A stretch of DNA of 64,000 bases, taken from Spirochaetota bacterium (GTDB lineage: Bacteria > Spirochaetota > UBA4802 > JAFGDQ01). Location of the stretch: contig JAXHTS010000030.1 in NCBI GenBank assembly GCA_034190085.1, forward strand, positions 1-64,000. The letters run 5' to 3'. Position 1 is the first letter of the stretch. Every line of letters starts with the position of its first letter. This document shows positions 29,432 to 38,296 of this stretch, in pieces. The notes under the pieces are model-generated. The model did no database searches. It saw nothing but the letters and a program-made list of their open reading frames with translations, and was not told where the DNA came from. Both the position numbers and the translations under genes were made by a program.

Positions 29432-30202
29432 TTAATGTAAATATTTAATTCTAATATCTTTAGGAAAATCGATATGAAATACCTGATCTGTTATAGCATA
29501 ATTCAACTGTACATTATTGTACTCAGTTATATTACTGGTTATTCCGTTAGCTGTTCTTGCATAAACCTCTATCCTTGAAGGAAAGTATATATTCCCTATC
29601 TTTTTATATCCATGATATTGTTCCTTCATTATCTCAATTCCATCTCTACCCTTCACAATCTTTGTGAGAATAACCATCTTCTTTGTATCTACCTTTATGT
29701 CTGTGATAAGTCCTCTCTTTTTATCCCTGATAACAAATTGATGCGCCATTTTAAAAAAACCGTATAGATTCCTCCCACGATAATTAACCTCATATTGTTT
29801 GTCAAAATTTTTCTCATATTCCCTTAGTGGATTTATATTCGACTGATGAGAAATGCTATCCCCTTTCGAGACCCTATATAATATCTTTTCTGTAGGATAA
29901 TACCAGATAAGCCGACCTCCATTATTCATAATGATCTGTTTTTGTGGAAATGTATAATCAATCCTAAACCTATAATTGCTGTCTGCCCTATATCTCCCCT
30001 TAAATATCTCCCTGTAGTGCTCCGGTGTGTAGATATATTGAACAATCTCTGCATCAATCGTATTAATCTTCGAGTTCTCCTCTACTATTTTCTTAAAAAG
30101 GGGGATATCATCCCCAAAAGCAGGGGTTACGAGAAACAAGAGCAAACAGCATATCATTTGAGATATTTTCTCAATAAATTTTTGGTATAAGGATTGTAGC
30201 AA
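29432..30202 (-). CDS. LolA-like outer-membrane lipoprotein carrier
   Basis: 256 residues with a signal sequence (about 10-30, ending near AFG) and a LolA-fold mature part: the KINTIDAEIVQYIYTPE stretch, a hydrophobic FKGRYRADSNYRFRIDY strand, and the WYYPTEKILYRVS segment are typical of this half-barrel family. LolA carries lipoproteins through the periplasm. Divergence from classical LolA is marked, and it could be a related MucB/RseB-like carrier for a dedicated substrate, such as the neighbouring lipoproteins. The following gene is the Omp85-like barrel. Confidence 0.75.
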   Translation of the reverse strand: MLQSLYQKFIEKISQMICCLLLFLVTPAFGDDIPLFKKIVEENSKINTIDAEIVQYIYTPEHYREIFKGRYRADSNYRFRIDYTFPQKQIIMNNGGRLIWYYPTEKILYRVSKGDSISHQSNINPLREYEKNFDKQYEVNYRGRNLYGFFKMAHQFVIRDKKRGLITDIKVDTKKMVILTKIVKGRDGIEIMKEQYHGYKKIGNIYFPSRIEVYARTANGITSNITEYNNVQLNYAITDQVFHIDFPKDIRIKYLH

Positions 30203-30298
30203 ATCTTATTCCCCAGGAGATTGTAATAAAATAGATATGCGCTGATTATTATATGTAATATTTTGTGAAATTATCTATTCTTGTAATGATTATAATAT

Positions 30299-31693
30299 TC
30301 ATTTTTGCTTTCCCTTGTTATGAGTGTATATCATGGGATCGAAGAGTTCAGAAGCCTCTTCAGGCGTCAAGATACCCTTGTGTACGGCAAGCTCAGGCAC
30401 GGAAACCCTTTGTTTTATGGATTCCTTAGCAAGCTCAGAAGCAGCAAGATATCCAATCTTCGGGGAGAGTAGCGTTGCCAAAGAAGGATTCATCTCTATA
30501 TGAAAGCGGCAGACATCCTCGTTTGCCTTAATTCCCTTTATGCAACGCAAACAGAATACAGGCAGGTAGTTGGTAAATATTTCAATAGATTGTAAAATAT
30601 TGTATACAATAATAGGAGTCATTATATTCAAATCGATTTGTCCGGCTTGTGCGGCTAATGCAACAACCATATCATTACCTACAACCTGGAAGCATATCAT
30701 ATCAAGACATTCGGCCATAACAGGGTTTACCTTACCAGGCATTATGGAGGAACCGGGTTGGACAGGAGGGAACTCAATTTCAGCAAGCCCTGTTGTTGGC
30801 CCGGAGCCAAGAAGCCTAAGATCATTAGCTATGCGAATTAACTCAAGCGCCAATTCCTTTAAAGAACTCGAAAATGCAGACAACTGAGAACGACTCTGTA
30901 ACGCTTCGAAACTGTTATGAGCTGGAATATATTCTTCATCACATAATTCTGAGATATAAGCAATTACCTTTTTCATATAGTCAGGATGGGTATTTGCTCC
31001 AGTGCCAGTAGCTGTACCTCCAATGGCTAGTTCAAAGAGATCATTCCGCCGTTGAGAAATGCGTTCTATAGATCGTTCTATAGCTGAAGCATAGGCTGCA
31101 AACTCTGCACCAAGAGTAAGGGGCATTGCATCCATCAAGTGAGTGCGTCCTGATTTAGGAATATGTAAAAATTCCTTCTCTTTTTCAAGAAATGAATCTG
31201 CAAGATTATGCAAAACTGCAATTAGCTTTCCTGAAAAAGTCGCCACAGCGATATGAGAAGCAGAGGGGAAGGTATCATTTGTTGATTGTGACATATTCAC
31301 ATGATCATTCGGATTCAAATAGTCATATTCGCCCTTTGGATAACCGAGAATCTCTAAGGCCCTGTTCGCTATCACCTCGTTCACATTCATATTGAAGGAA
31401 GTGCCAGCTCCAGCCTGAAATACGTCAACAACAAACTGATCTATAAATTCTCCTGAAAGGATTTCACTTGCTGCCTCTACTATGGCTTTGCCCTTCCTTC
31501 GATCTAATAATTTAAGTTCCATATTTGTTAGGGCAGCAGATTTCTTGATAATGGTATAGGCATTTATAAACACTGGATGTGCATGGATGCCACTAACTGG
31601 AAAGTTGTAGAGTGCTCGCGCTGTCTGAATGCCATAATATACATCCTGTGGTAACTTAAGTGTTCCCAGTGAATCCTTTTCGATTCTTTTCAT
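30299..31693 (-). CDS. aspA: Aspartate ammonia-lyase
   Basis: 464 residues of the aspartase/fumarase superfamily. The signature GSSIMPGKVNPVMAE, the SQSTNDTFPSA segment and the GGTATGTGANTHPDY region are intact. The N-terminus, RIEKDSLGTLKLPQDVYYGIQTARALYNFPVSG, begins like aspartases; class II fumarase is the main alternative, but its N-terminal sequence differs. It converts aspartate to fumarate and ammonia and could feed fumarate respiration or nitrogen release. It stands alone. Confidence 0.85.
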   Translation of the reverse strand: MKRIEKDSLGTLKLPQDVYYGIQTARALYNFPVSGIHAHPVFINAYTIIKKSAALTNMELKLLDRRKGKAIVEAASEILSGEFIDQFVVDVFQAGAGTSFNMNVNEVIANRALEILGYPKGEYDYLNPNDHVNMSQSTNDTFPSASHIAVATFSGKLIAVLHNLADSFLEKEKEFLHIPKSGRTHLMDAMPLTLGAEFAAYASAIERSIERISQRRNDLFELAIGGTATGTGANTHPDYMKKVIAYISELCDEEYIPAHNSFEALQSRSQLSAFSSSLKELALELIRIANDLRLLGSGPTTGLAEIEFPPVQPGSSIMPGKVNPVMAECLDMICFQVVGNDMVVALAAQAGQIDLNIMTPIIVYNILQSIEIFTNYLPVFCLRCIKGIKANEDVCRFHIEMNPSLATLLSPKIGYLAASELAKESIKQRVSVPELAVHKGILTPEEASELFDPMIYTHNKGKQK

Positions 31694-32614
31694 TAAAATC
31701 GCATTCCTTAAATATTGCTAATTAGAATTTCTTCACTTCACACTTGGCTTATTTGAGTTGCTTTACTTTTTACTTCTTACGGTGTGATAGATATTGTTAA
31801 AGTATTATTTATATTGAATAGTATAATGCTAAATATAATTTATAATAGCAATTTATGATGAAGAGTCAATATTTTTTTAGTAGCATTTTTTCGATATACT
31901 ATGCTAATCATAACATACTACACATTAAATATAAAAAATTACCTCCATTTTGAAATCACTACAGCAATATTATAAATCTCCAGACAATAAATATTTTTTC
32001 TATGATCCAAAAACTGCCACTAGCCCTAGTTTCAAAAAGAAAATTTCTTGCATTTTTATAATTTATCCTATTAACCTTATCTGTTTGAGGATCGTAAATC
32101 TATTCCAAGAGTACTCATTTAATGATAACGTAAATTATTTCATTGACAAAACCATATGACATGTAATTATAAATATTATTTTAATAATCAAAAATTTTAT
32201 CATGACTATATTCATTATATCTTTAATTTACTATTATTAAGATATTAATCTTATCGAGATACATTGTTATGATGAATTTGTGAGTGCTACAACAATTATT
32301 AATTTCATTAAAATCAAAATATAGGAATATCTCTGATCACCGATCGACACAGGATCTGCTATTATCAACCTCCATGAGAATAGAATAATATATGTAACAA
32401 TACTTTTCCCTTTAATGAGTTATTAGAAAATATTCCACCCAGTAGATAAGGATGCAGGAAGTGGAATAACAATAGACATTGATGGAGAAAACCAGCGTTT
32501 TCATGAATATAAACTACTATCAACAACAAACGGAGTGATGGACAGAATGGAAATAATTGATGGAAGGAAGATTTATTCATATAAGCAATAATTAATTATC
32601 TCCAGGAGAAGAAT
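31694..32614. other. Long AT-rich intergenic region
   Basis: About 920 bases with little coding potential. It includes the possible broken gene at 32337-32591. Remaining sequence is very AT-rich with many stops in all frames. The promoters of aspA and of the downstream cyclase are expected here. Confidence 0.4.
32337..32591 (+). pseudogene. Possible broken gene remnant
   Basis: In one plus-strand frame, an 85-codon stretch reads like protein on both sides of a single in-frame TAG at 32424-32426; the part after the TAG, from about GITIDIDGENQRF on to the TAA, is the most protein-like and alternates hydrophobic and charged residues. There is no start codon with a ribosome-binding site. It may be the 3' end of a decayed secreted or lipoprotein gene. 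No homologue is recognised, and chance cannot be excluded. Confidence 0.3.
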
Positions 32615-33613
32615 ATGTATTCAAAGTTTGAGTTTAAGAGATTATTATCAGGCAATATTAAATATAAGTCAGAGCATAGTGTAATTATTAGCTTTGACAT
32701 CAGAGGATTCTCCTCATTTAGCGAAAAAGAAACTCTAAATAACATCGCCATGTTTATATACAAGACCTTTATGAAAATAATTTCCGATTATTTCTTTTTT
32801 AAAGGCACATTTTTTAAGCCAATGGGCGATGGATTGATTGCTATAATTCCATATAATGAAAGCAATGTTAAGGATGTAATTAAAGACGCAATTGTCATGT
32901 GTTGGAGACTACTTATAGAATTCCCTTCCTTTTTTGAAAAAGATCCAATGATAACCTTTTCAGTGCCTAGCAAGATTGGGATTGGTTTAACAAGGGGGGA
33001 AGTGCTGCGTGTTATCTCAAACAACGAAACAATAGACTGTTTTGGAAGGGTGATCAATTTAGCATGTAGATTAGCTGATTATGCCCTACCCTTAGGTATT
33101 ATATTCCATGAAAGCTTTGGCAAAGATCTCCTACCAAAAAATATTAAATCGGAATTTAAGAAAGTAAGTTTATATATAGATGGCATAGCAGAATTGAAAC
33201 CTACCAACGTGTACTACACTAAGAATTATACCAATATTCCATCCTTTGCTCTAAAACAACCCTGGAAACACTTAATAGAACCGTTGCAGATCCAAGAGTT
33301 GGGATATAAAATTGATAGAATTAAACAGATTATGGTTGAATTTGCATTGACTACAGGATTAACTGGAGGTTCAAGCATCAGGAGGGAGTATAAAGAATTA
33401 TACGATGAGATTTCTCTTACAATTGAAGATTTGAAGAAAAAAGGACTTCGTCTATCGCATTCAAATAGACTTGCCAGATTTGAAAATTGGACAGAATATA
33501 TTCATGAACGATCTCTTCGTCGTGAGGATAGGGAGCTAATAGTAGATGATTGGTATAGGTCAATATTAAAATCAATAAAGAAGTATATGCGTGAATATCC
33601 AATGGAGGCTTGA
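32615..33613 (+). CDS. Class III nucleotidyl cyclase-domain protein
   Basis: 332 residues. Residues of about 20-185 form a class III adenylate/guanylate cyclase homology domain: metal-binding Asp in SFDIRGFSSFSE, the KPMGDGLIAI motif with the second Asp, GIGLTRGEV and a DCFGRVINLACRLAD segment with the transition-state Asn/Arg. Core catalytic residues look intact, so it may make cyclic AMP or GMP. The C-terminal part (about 200-332) is helical and charged, with no family that I recognise. AGGAGAA lies six to seven bases before the ATG. No sensor domain or membrane segment is present, so activity is probably controlled by a partner. Confidence 0.82.
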   Translation: MYSKFEFKRLLSGNIKYKSEHSVIISFDIRGFSSFSEKETLNNIAMFIYKTFMKIISDYFFFKGTFFKPMGDGLIAIIPYNESNVKDVIKDAIVMCWRLLIEFPSFFEKDPMITFSVPSKIGIGLTRGEVLRVISNNETIDCFGRVINLACRLADYALPLGIIFHESFGKDLLPKNIKSEFKKVSLYIDGIAELKPTNVYYTKNYTNIPSFALKQPWKHLIEPLQIQELGYKIDRIKQIMVEFALTTGLTGGSSIRREYKELYDEISLTIEDLKKKGLRLSHSNRLARFENWTEYIHERSLRREDRELIVDDWYRSILKSIKKYMREYPMEA

Positions 33614-33687
33614 TGTGGCTAAAAATTAAATTGCTGATAATAACATTAATCTTCACTGTAGGAATTGTCTATATTCAACTGATATGA
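33613..33687 (+). CDS. Possible 24-residue membrane miniprotein
   Basis: The ATG of this short frame overlaps the TGA of the cyclase gene (TGATG), and GGAGG sits a few bases upstream. It encodes 24 residues: two lysines and then an almost continuous hydrophobic stretch, which would form one membrane helix. The coupling and ribosome-binding site make translation plausible. Such a peptide could anchor or regulate the cyclase, but function is unknown and it may be fortuitous. Confidence 0.35.
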   Translation: MWLKIKLLIITLIFTVGIVYIQLI

Positions 33688-33743
33688 TATAAATAATCAA
33701 ATTAGTTTATAATGTTGACATTAAACCTATCTAAAACTGCTTA

Positions 33744-34745
33744 CTAATCGGATATTTCAATATTCAGCTTATCGGCTGCATATTTTACCATGTTCATATC
33801 CTCTTCCTGATTGGTCTTGATAATGCCTTCTTCCCGATGCATATTACCACCCCTTACGATCCCTGCTATCTCCCATGCATAAGGGTGAAACCCAAACCTC
33901 TTTTTGTGTAAATAATTGGCCAAGGCATTTAAAAGACAATTAGTTGAATTTGGATCAGTATCAGAGGGCTTTTTCCACCCTAGGGATTGAATTACCTTCA
34001 ATATCTCCTCTTCATTATAATCAACAAATGCTAATGGGTGGATATTTTTAGGCCATCTCTCCTTATCGATATCAAGTTCAGCATCTGTAACAAAATAGGT
34101 GCTTAATTCTGGTCCCACCTGTTTGAGAAAAGGCTCCTTTATAGTTTTATGTGTCATACGTTGAAGTCGAGGGCTGGTCTGCATTATTGCTGAGCTTATG
34201 GGAGCCTGACCAGGTGACCAACCATATGCTACTAAGGGAATATTCATATGCAATGCTGTTTTTAAAACTAATGCTTTAACAAGTCCAATACAGGTAGTAC
34301 AGATAGAGCTTGCCCTATCCAATGTTTTTGCGCTATAGATATCATTGATTGCAGCGAATCGAAAGGCTTTCTTCATAATATCAAATGGTGGTCTTACGAT
34401 CATACTGGTTGCACCTATTTTATCTGTCATATTAATAATATTGATTTTAGCCTGATCTGATAAAAAACCATTATCAAAAGTCCATGCTAAGACATTAAGG
34501 CCATATTTGCTTATTAAAAAATGAAGTGTGTAAGTTGAATCCTTACCTCCACTATAGGCAACAATTGCATCATAGTCGTTTTTACCCTTTTTGCTATTCA
34601 ATAGGTCTTCAAACTCATTTAAATAATCCTTTTTTTTACCTTCATCAGGTATTGGTGTATGTAAGCAATAATTGCAAATACCCTTTTCTTCAAAATTTAT
34701 ACCTGGGAATGTCTCTGGCAATACACATTTAGAACAAAATACCAT
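33744..34745 (-). CDS. PP-loop ATPase, N-acetyl sugar amidotransferase-like
   Basis: 333 residues with two CXXC pairs at the N-terminus (Cys4/Cys7, Cys24/Cys27) that probably bind zinc, and a PP-loop SGGKDS at 65-70 for ATP pyrophosphatase activity. The KCVLPETFPGI start and the CNYC motif resemble N-acetyl sugar amidotransferases (WbpG/PseA type) that build amidino sugars of glycans, in which a separate glutaminase supplies ammonia. Substrate is uncertain, and no glutaminase (HisH-like) gene is near. The acyl carrier protein gene upstream and the NDP-sugar dehydratase at 35607 make a surface-polysaccharide role likely. Confidence 0.7.
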   Translation of the reverse strand: MVFCSKCVLPETFPGINFEEKGICNYCLHTPIPDEGKKKDYLNEFEDLLNSKKGKNDYDAIVAYSGGKDSTYTLHFLISKYGLNVLAWTFDNGFLSDQAKINIINMTDKIGATSMIVRPPFDIMKKAFRFAAINDIYSAKTLDRASSICTTCIGLVKALVLKTALHMNIPLVAYGWSPGQAPISSAIMQTSPRLQRMTHKTIKEPFLKQVGPELSTYFVTDAELDIDKERWPKNIHPLAFVDYNEEEILKVIQSLGWKKPSDTDPNSTNCLLNALANYLHKKRFGFHPYAWEIAGIVRGGNMHREEGIIKTNQEEDMNMVKYAADKLNIEISD

Positions 34746-34987
34746 CTTTTATCTCCTTATTATGTTTATTAATAATTCAATTTGTCTCAGAAGTATTCAT
34801 TTAACAATATAAACTATTGAATAAAGCGATTTCAAGTTGAGATGCAGTAGGTCAGATTACTCACGGTAATGATATCACAATAGGTGATATTGAAGTTAAT
34901 TGACAGCTTATAGCTGTACTTCAAATAGTATAGAATTGTATTCCTTAAGAATATATGACAACAATCTCGAGGATTTATAATGATTAT

Positions 34988-35239
34988 TCATTCAATTCCT
35001 TTTCCCTTTAAAAAAGAAATGAGATTATTTATACTATCCAGATTTTCTGGAATTAACTCCTCATCATCAATCTCAATAGAAAATCTCTCCTCTAAAAACA
35101 TAACTAATTCCAATATGCCCGTAGAATCCATTATACCGCTATCAATCAATGACTCATCAGGCACTATTTCTGCATCGCTCCGTCCAGCGATGAAATTTTC
35201 TTTTATAAAACCAAATAATTCATCTTGTATACTTGCCAT
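34988..35239 (-). CDS. Acyl carrier protein
   Basis: 83 residues with the phosphopantetheine attachment serine in a DST motif (Ser39, in SGIMDSTGILEL) and the acidic helix pattern of the family. DSL is the usual motif; here Thr replaces Leu, as in some stand-alone carriers of secondary pathways, so it is unlikely to be the main fatty-acid ACP. Located 240 bases upstream of the PP-loop protein on the same strand, which suggests that the two share a modification or condensation pathway. Confidence 0.85.
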   Translation of the reverse strand: MASIQDELFGFIKENFIAGRSDAEIVPDESLIDSGIMDSTGILELVMFLEERFSIEIDDEELIPENLDSINNLISFLKGKGIE

Positions 35240-35606
35240 TAATTCTCCTCAAAAATATCAATATATTGCTATTGAAAGCCTATTTTAGCATTAACTTAAT
35301 CTTGTGTTGGTTGCTTTTTATTGATTAGAACAATAATTGACCGAATTAAGTGTGATTGATATAGTAAAATATATATTTTACTCATATACATTATTAAATA
35401 TAGATTTTTTTAAAGTAAAAGTCAAGATAAAATAATAGGATTAAGGTTTTCTATACTATTAGTATGTTCATGCACAATATTTGATTGACAATTAATTATT
35501 ATTGTACACTATTAAGTAGTATATTGGCTATTAAAAATATTTTATTGCAATCATCAAAAGAGCCGATCAAATAACAGATAAATAGTCAATAATATGAGGT
35601 ATCACA
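35240..35606. other. AT-rich divergent intergenic region
   Basis: 367 bases, extremely AT-rich, between the minus-strand acyl carrier protein and the plus-strand dehydratase gene. No gene, strong hairpin or riboswitch recognised; promoters for both directions are expected. Confidence 0.4.
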
Positions 35607-37517
35607 ATGTCTATACTATATATGATAAGAGGAAAGAGGTTACTATATATATTAATTGATAGTATAATAATAACATCAGCATATATTCTTTCCTTCTTCA
35701 TCGAATTCTATTCAGTAAAGAGTACAATAAATATTCAATACCTCTTGATAAATCTGTTTCTATTACTTGGATCTTTCTATATTCTTCAAATATATCGGAT
35801 AATGTGGGAATACTCCAGTATTAAAGATATTTATAGACTCCTCCTCTCGAATATGGTCGGATTCTTAGCATTAATTATCATATATTTTTTCCTAAATTTA
35901 GAGCATTACAGAATGATTATTGTTCTTTCCTTTCTAATAACAGCTAGCCTAACAGTCTTTTATCGAATGGCATTTATAAATCTCAATTTTAAAATGAGTT
36001 CAAGCGTTCCCTATCGCTATGAAAATATTTTGAAAGAAGGCAAGTCTCGAAAAAGAGATAAGGGAATATTGATTGTAGGAGCTGGTGAGGCTGGCTCAAT
36101 GATTATGAATGAATTCTACCATAAGGGATTGGATAAGAGAGTGGCAGGTTTTATTGATGATGATACAACAAAAATCGGAAAGATTGTAAATGGTAAGATG
36201 GTTTTAGCCCCGACCTCAAAGATAAATGATATAATATTGAAATATAATATAAATATGATAGCCATTGCCATGCCATCTGTAGATGTGAGGCATATTAATA
36301 GAATTGTATCAATAATAAAGACAAGTAATCCGGATATAACAATTAGGATTCTTCCGCCATTTACAAGTTCTTTTGATAGGAAGCCGTTGATCTTTGCTTT
36401 AAGAGACATTGGAGTTGAGGATTTAATTGGGAGAGAGGAATTCAATGTTGACTGTAGCGCTATTGAATTCGATTTTACTGGAAAGACAATACTTATTACT
36501 GGTGCTGGAGGTAGTATAGGTTCCGAAATTTGCAGGCAGATATTGAAATTTAGGATAAAAAGACTAATTGCTGTGGGCAAAGGGGAGCACTCAATATATA
36601 ATCTAATAAACAATCTTCAGGATCATGTTGATCTGTTAGACTATAAACTTGATATCATATATAAAATTGCTGATATTAGGGATCAAAGTCTAATGAATCA
36701 AATATTTGAAGAATATAAACCCGAAGTGATTTTTCACACTGCAGCTCATAAGCATGTCCCTTTAATGGAACACAACGAAATAGAGGCAATTCATAACAAC
36801 ATATTGGGAACAAAGATATTGTTAGACCTTTCTAAAAAGTATTTAATAGGAAAGTTTATATTCATCTCAACGGACAAGGCTGTTAATCCAGTGAATATTA
36901 TGGGAGCCACAAAGAGAATAGCTGAATTATTGATTCTCTATTATTATAGGGAGATAGGATTAAATGCATCATGTGTCAGATTTGGCAATGTAATTGGTAG
37001 CCGCGGCTCAGTGATTCCGCATTTCTGTAAACAGATAGAAAGGGGTGGGCCAGTTACAATAACTCATCCTGAAATGAGAAGATTCTTTATGACTATTACT
37101 GAAGCTTCGCTTTTAGTAATAAATGCAGCGGCCTATTCCAAGGGGGGGGAAATATTTATTCTTGATATGGGAGAGCAATATAAAATCCTGGACATTGCAA
37201 AGAAGATAATAAGGTTATATGGATATGAACCTGAAAAGGATATTAGAATAATATTTACTGGATTAAGACCTGGAGAGAAGCTGAATGAAGAGCTGATTTC
37301 CAAACGGGAAGATAATTGTACAACAGATAATGAAAAAATATTCGTATTAAATTCAAAAGATGAGATTTATAATAAAGAGGTAATTGAAAATTTTATGAAT
37401 TATGAAATTTTTAATATTTTTGATTATGATTCTGATCAAATCAGGAATATTATAGTTAATATTGTTCCAGAATATCGTAATTTAGTTCTTCAATTGCAAG
37501 AAATAAAGATTTCATGA
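35607..37517 (+). CDS. Membrane NDP-sugar dehydratase, WbpM/CapD family
   Basis: 636 residues. The N-terminal part (about 10-120) has four hydrophobic segments, followed by a Rossmann-like sensor domain with GAGEAG (about 156-161) and an SDR domain with TGAGGSIGSE (about 294-303), HTAAHKHVPLME, and STDKAVNPVNIMGATKRIAE, in which Met stands in the place of the usual catalytic Tyr, as in the UDP-GlcNAc 4,6-dehydratases of the WbpM/FlaA1 group. It likely makes the 4-keto-6-deoxy sugar for O-antigen, capsule or glycosylation. Good length for the long membrane form. Confidence 0.9.
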   Translation: MSILYMIRGKRLLYILIDSIIITSAYILSFFIEFYSVKSTINIQYLLINLFLLLGSFYILQIYRIMWEYSSIKDIYRLLLSNMVGFLALIIIYFFLNLEHYRMIIVLSFLITASLTVFYRMAFINLNFKMSSSVPYRYENILKEGKSRKRDKGILIVGAGEAGSMIMNEFYHKGLDKRVAGFIDDDTTKIGKIVNGKMVLAPTSKINDIILKYNINMIAIAMPSVDVRHINRIVSIIKTSNPDITIRILPPFTSSFDRKPLIFALRDIGVEDLIGREEFNVDCSAIEFDFTGKTILITGAGGSIGSEICRQILKFRIKRLIAVGKGEHSIYNLINNLQDHVDLLDYKLDIIYKIADIRDQSLMNQIFEEYKPEVIFHTAAHKHVPLMEHNEIEAIHNNILGTKILLDLSKKYLIGKFIFISTDKAVNPVNIMGATKRIAELLILYYYREIGLNASCVRFGNVIGSRGSVIPHFCKQIERGGPVTITHPEMRRFFMTITEASLLVINAAAYSKGGEIFILDMGEQYKILDIAKKIIRLYGYEPEKDIRIIFTGLRPGEKLNEELISKREDNCTTDNEKIFVLNSKDEIYNKEVIENFMNYEIFNIFDYDSDQIRNIIVNIVPEYRNLVLQLQEIKIS

Positions 37518-37541
37518 TTTACACTTAAATGTCAATACACT

Positions 37542-37814
37542 TCATGCGACCACTCTTCTCTCCGATATCCTTCTGTCACTTTCTCTTCTTTCTCTCTGCC
37601 TTCTCTCATTGAAATTGGTATATATTTTCCCGCTATATCTTCTCTCACAGACTCTTCTATCAGTGACTCGTCTATTGGCAAATCTGCGATTAAAAATCAT
37701 CCTATTTATTCTAATAACCTTCTCATATCTAATCAAATAGAATAAAATAAATAAAATTGTAACCGCTAAACCTGCTGAAGTAATTAATAAATACCCCATG
37801 GGTGTGTAATCCAT
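37542..37814 (-). CDS. Arg-repeat single-helix membrane miniprotein
   Basis: 90 residues: an N-terminal membrane helix (about 8-29) and then a cytoplasmic tail made of five-residue units with the pattern (N/D/E)-R-R-x-x, for example NRRFA, NRRVT, DRRVC, ERRYS and, after a short break, ERRES, DRRIS, ERRVV. GGAGG precedes the ATG by seven bases, supporting a real gene. The tail is strongly basic and could bind nucleic acid or acidic lipid. No domain is recognised. It converges on the dehydratase gene, with 24 bases between the stops. Confidence 0.7.
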   Translation of the reverse strand: MDYTPMGYLLITSAGLAVTILFILFYLIRYEKVIRINRMIFNRRFANRRVTDRRVCERRYSGKIYTNFNERRQRERRESDRRISERRVVA

Positions 37815-38296
37815 TATGATACCTCCATGTATTTAGCCAATAGGTAAAATAATTTGATATTTGTTCTACCCAACCTACAATTATTGAGATCTTAAGATCT
37901 ACTGGAGTAAGTATTTCAACAATTAAATAAAAATATGAAGATAAATGAAGAATTTACTCAAAATATAATATAATAAAATAATTATATTACGGCAAATATA
38001 CAAATATCAGCATAATATTGTCAATAATTCTATTGTACAATTTGTATAATACTATATAAAAATAAAAAATTATCATTTCATAATCTATGGATATAAATTT
38101 TTACATTTAGAAGAATGCTTCACATTGGTTACCTTTCTGTGATGTTAGATGAACAACCATTTTTTACTAAAAAGGCTTGATATACAATCCTAACTTAGGT
38201 TTTATTGATATTCTAGTCCTTCCAAAGAAGGCCGAATAAATATTTATAGTATTTGGAAAGTATTATATCTCACAATAATAGAAAAGGTTAGCAAGT
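37815..38296. other. Divergent AT-rich intergenic region
   Basis: 482 bases without a gene; includes a TATAAT at 38045-38050, but no well-spaced -35 box accompanies it, so I do not call a promoter. No riboswitch or stable long hairpin seen. Confidence 0.4.

Noticed and set aside
30570-30887. Plus-strand frame inside aspA
   Set aside because: Antisense to the highly conserved aspartase region, including GSSIMPGKVNP, and has no independent evidence.
31950-32159. A 69-residue plus-strand frame in the gap after aspA
   Set aside because: Low-complexity Lys/Asn/Ile-rich sequence with no ribosome-binding site or recognisable motif.
34980-35288. A 102-residue plus-strand frame over the acyl carrier protein
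   Set aside because: It is the antisense of a clear ACP with its attachment serine and has no motif of its own.
38018-38050. Sigma-70 promoter TTGTCA/TATAAT upstream of the LeuB-family gene
   Set aside because: The spacing of 21 bases is too long, and the AT-rich background gives many chance matches.
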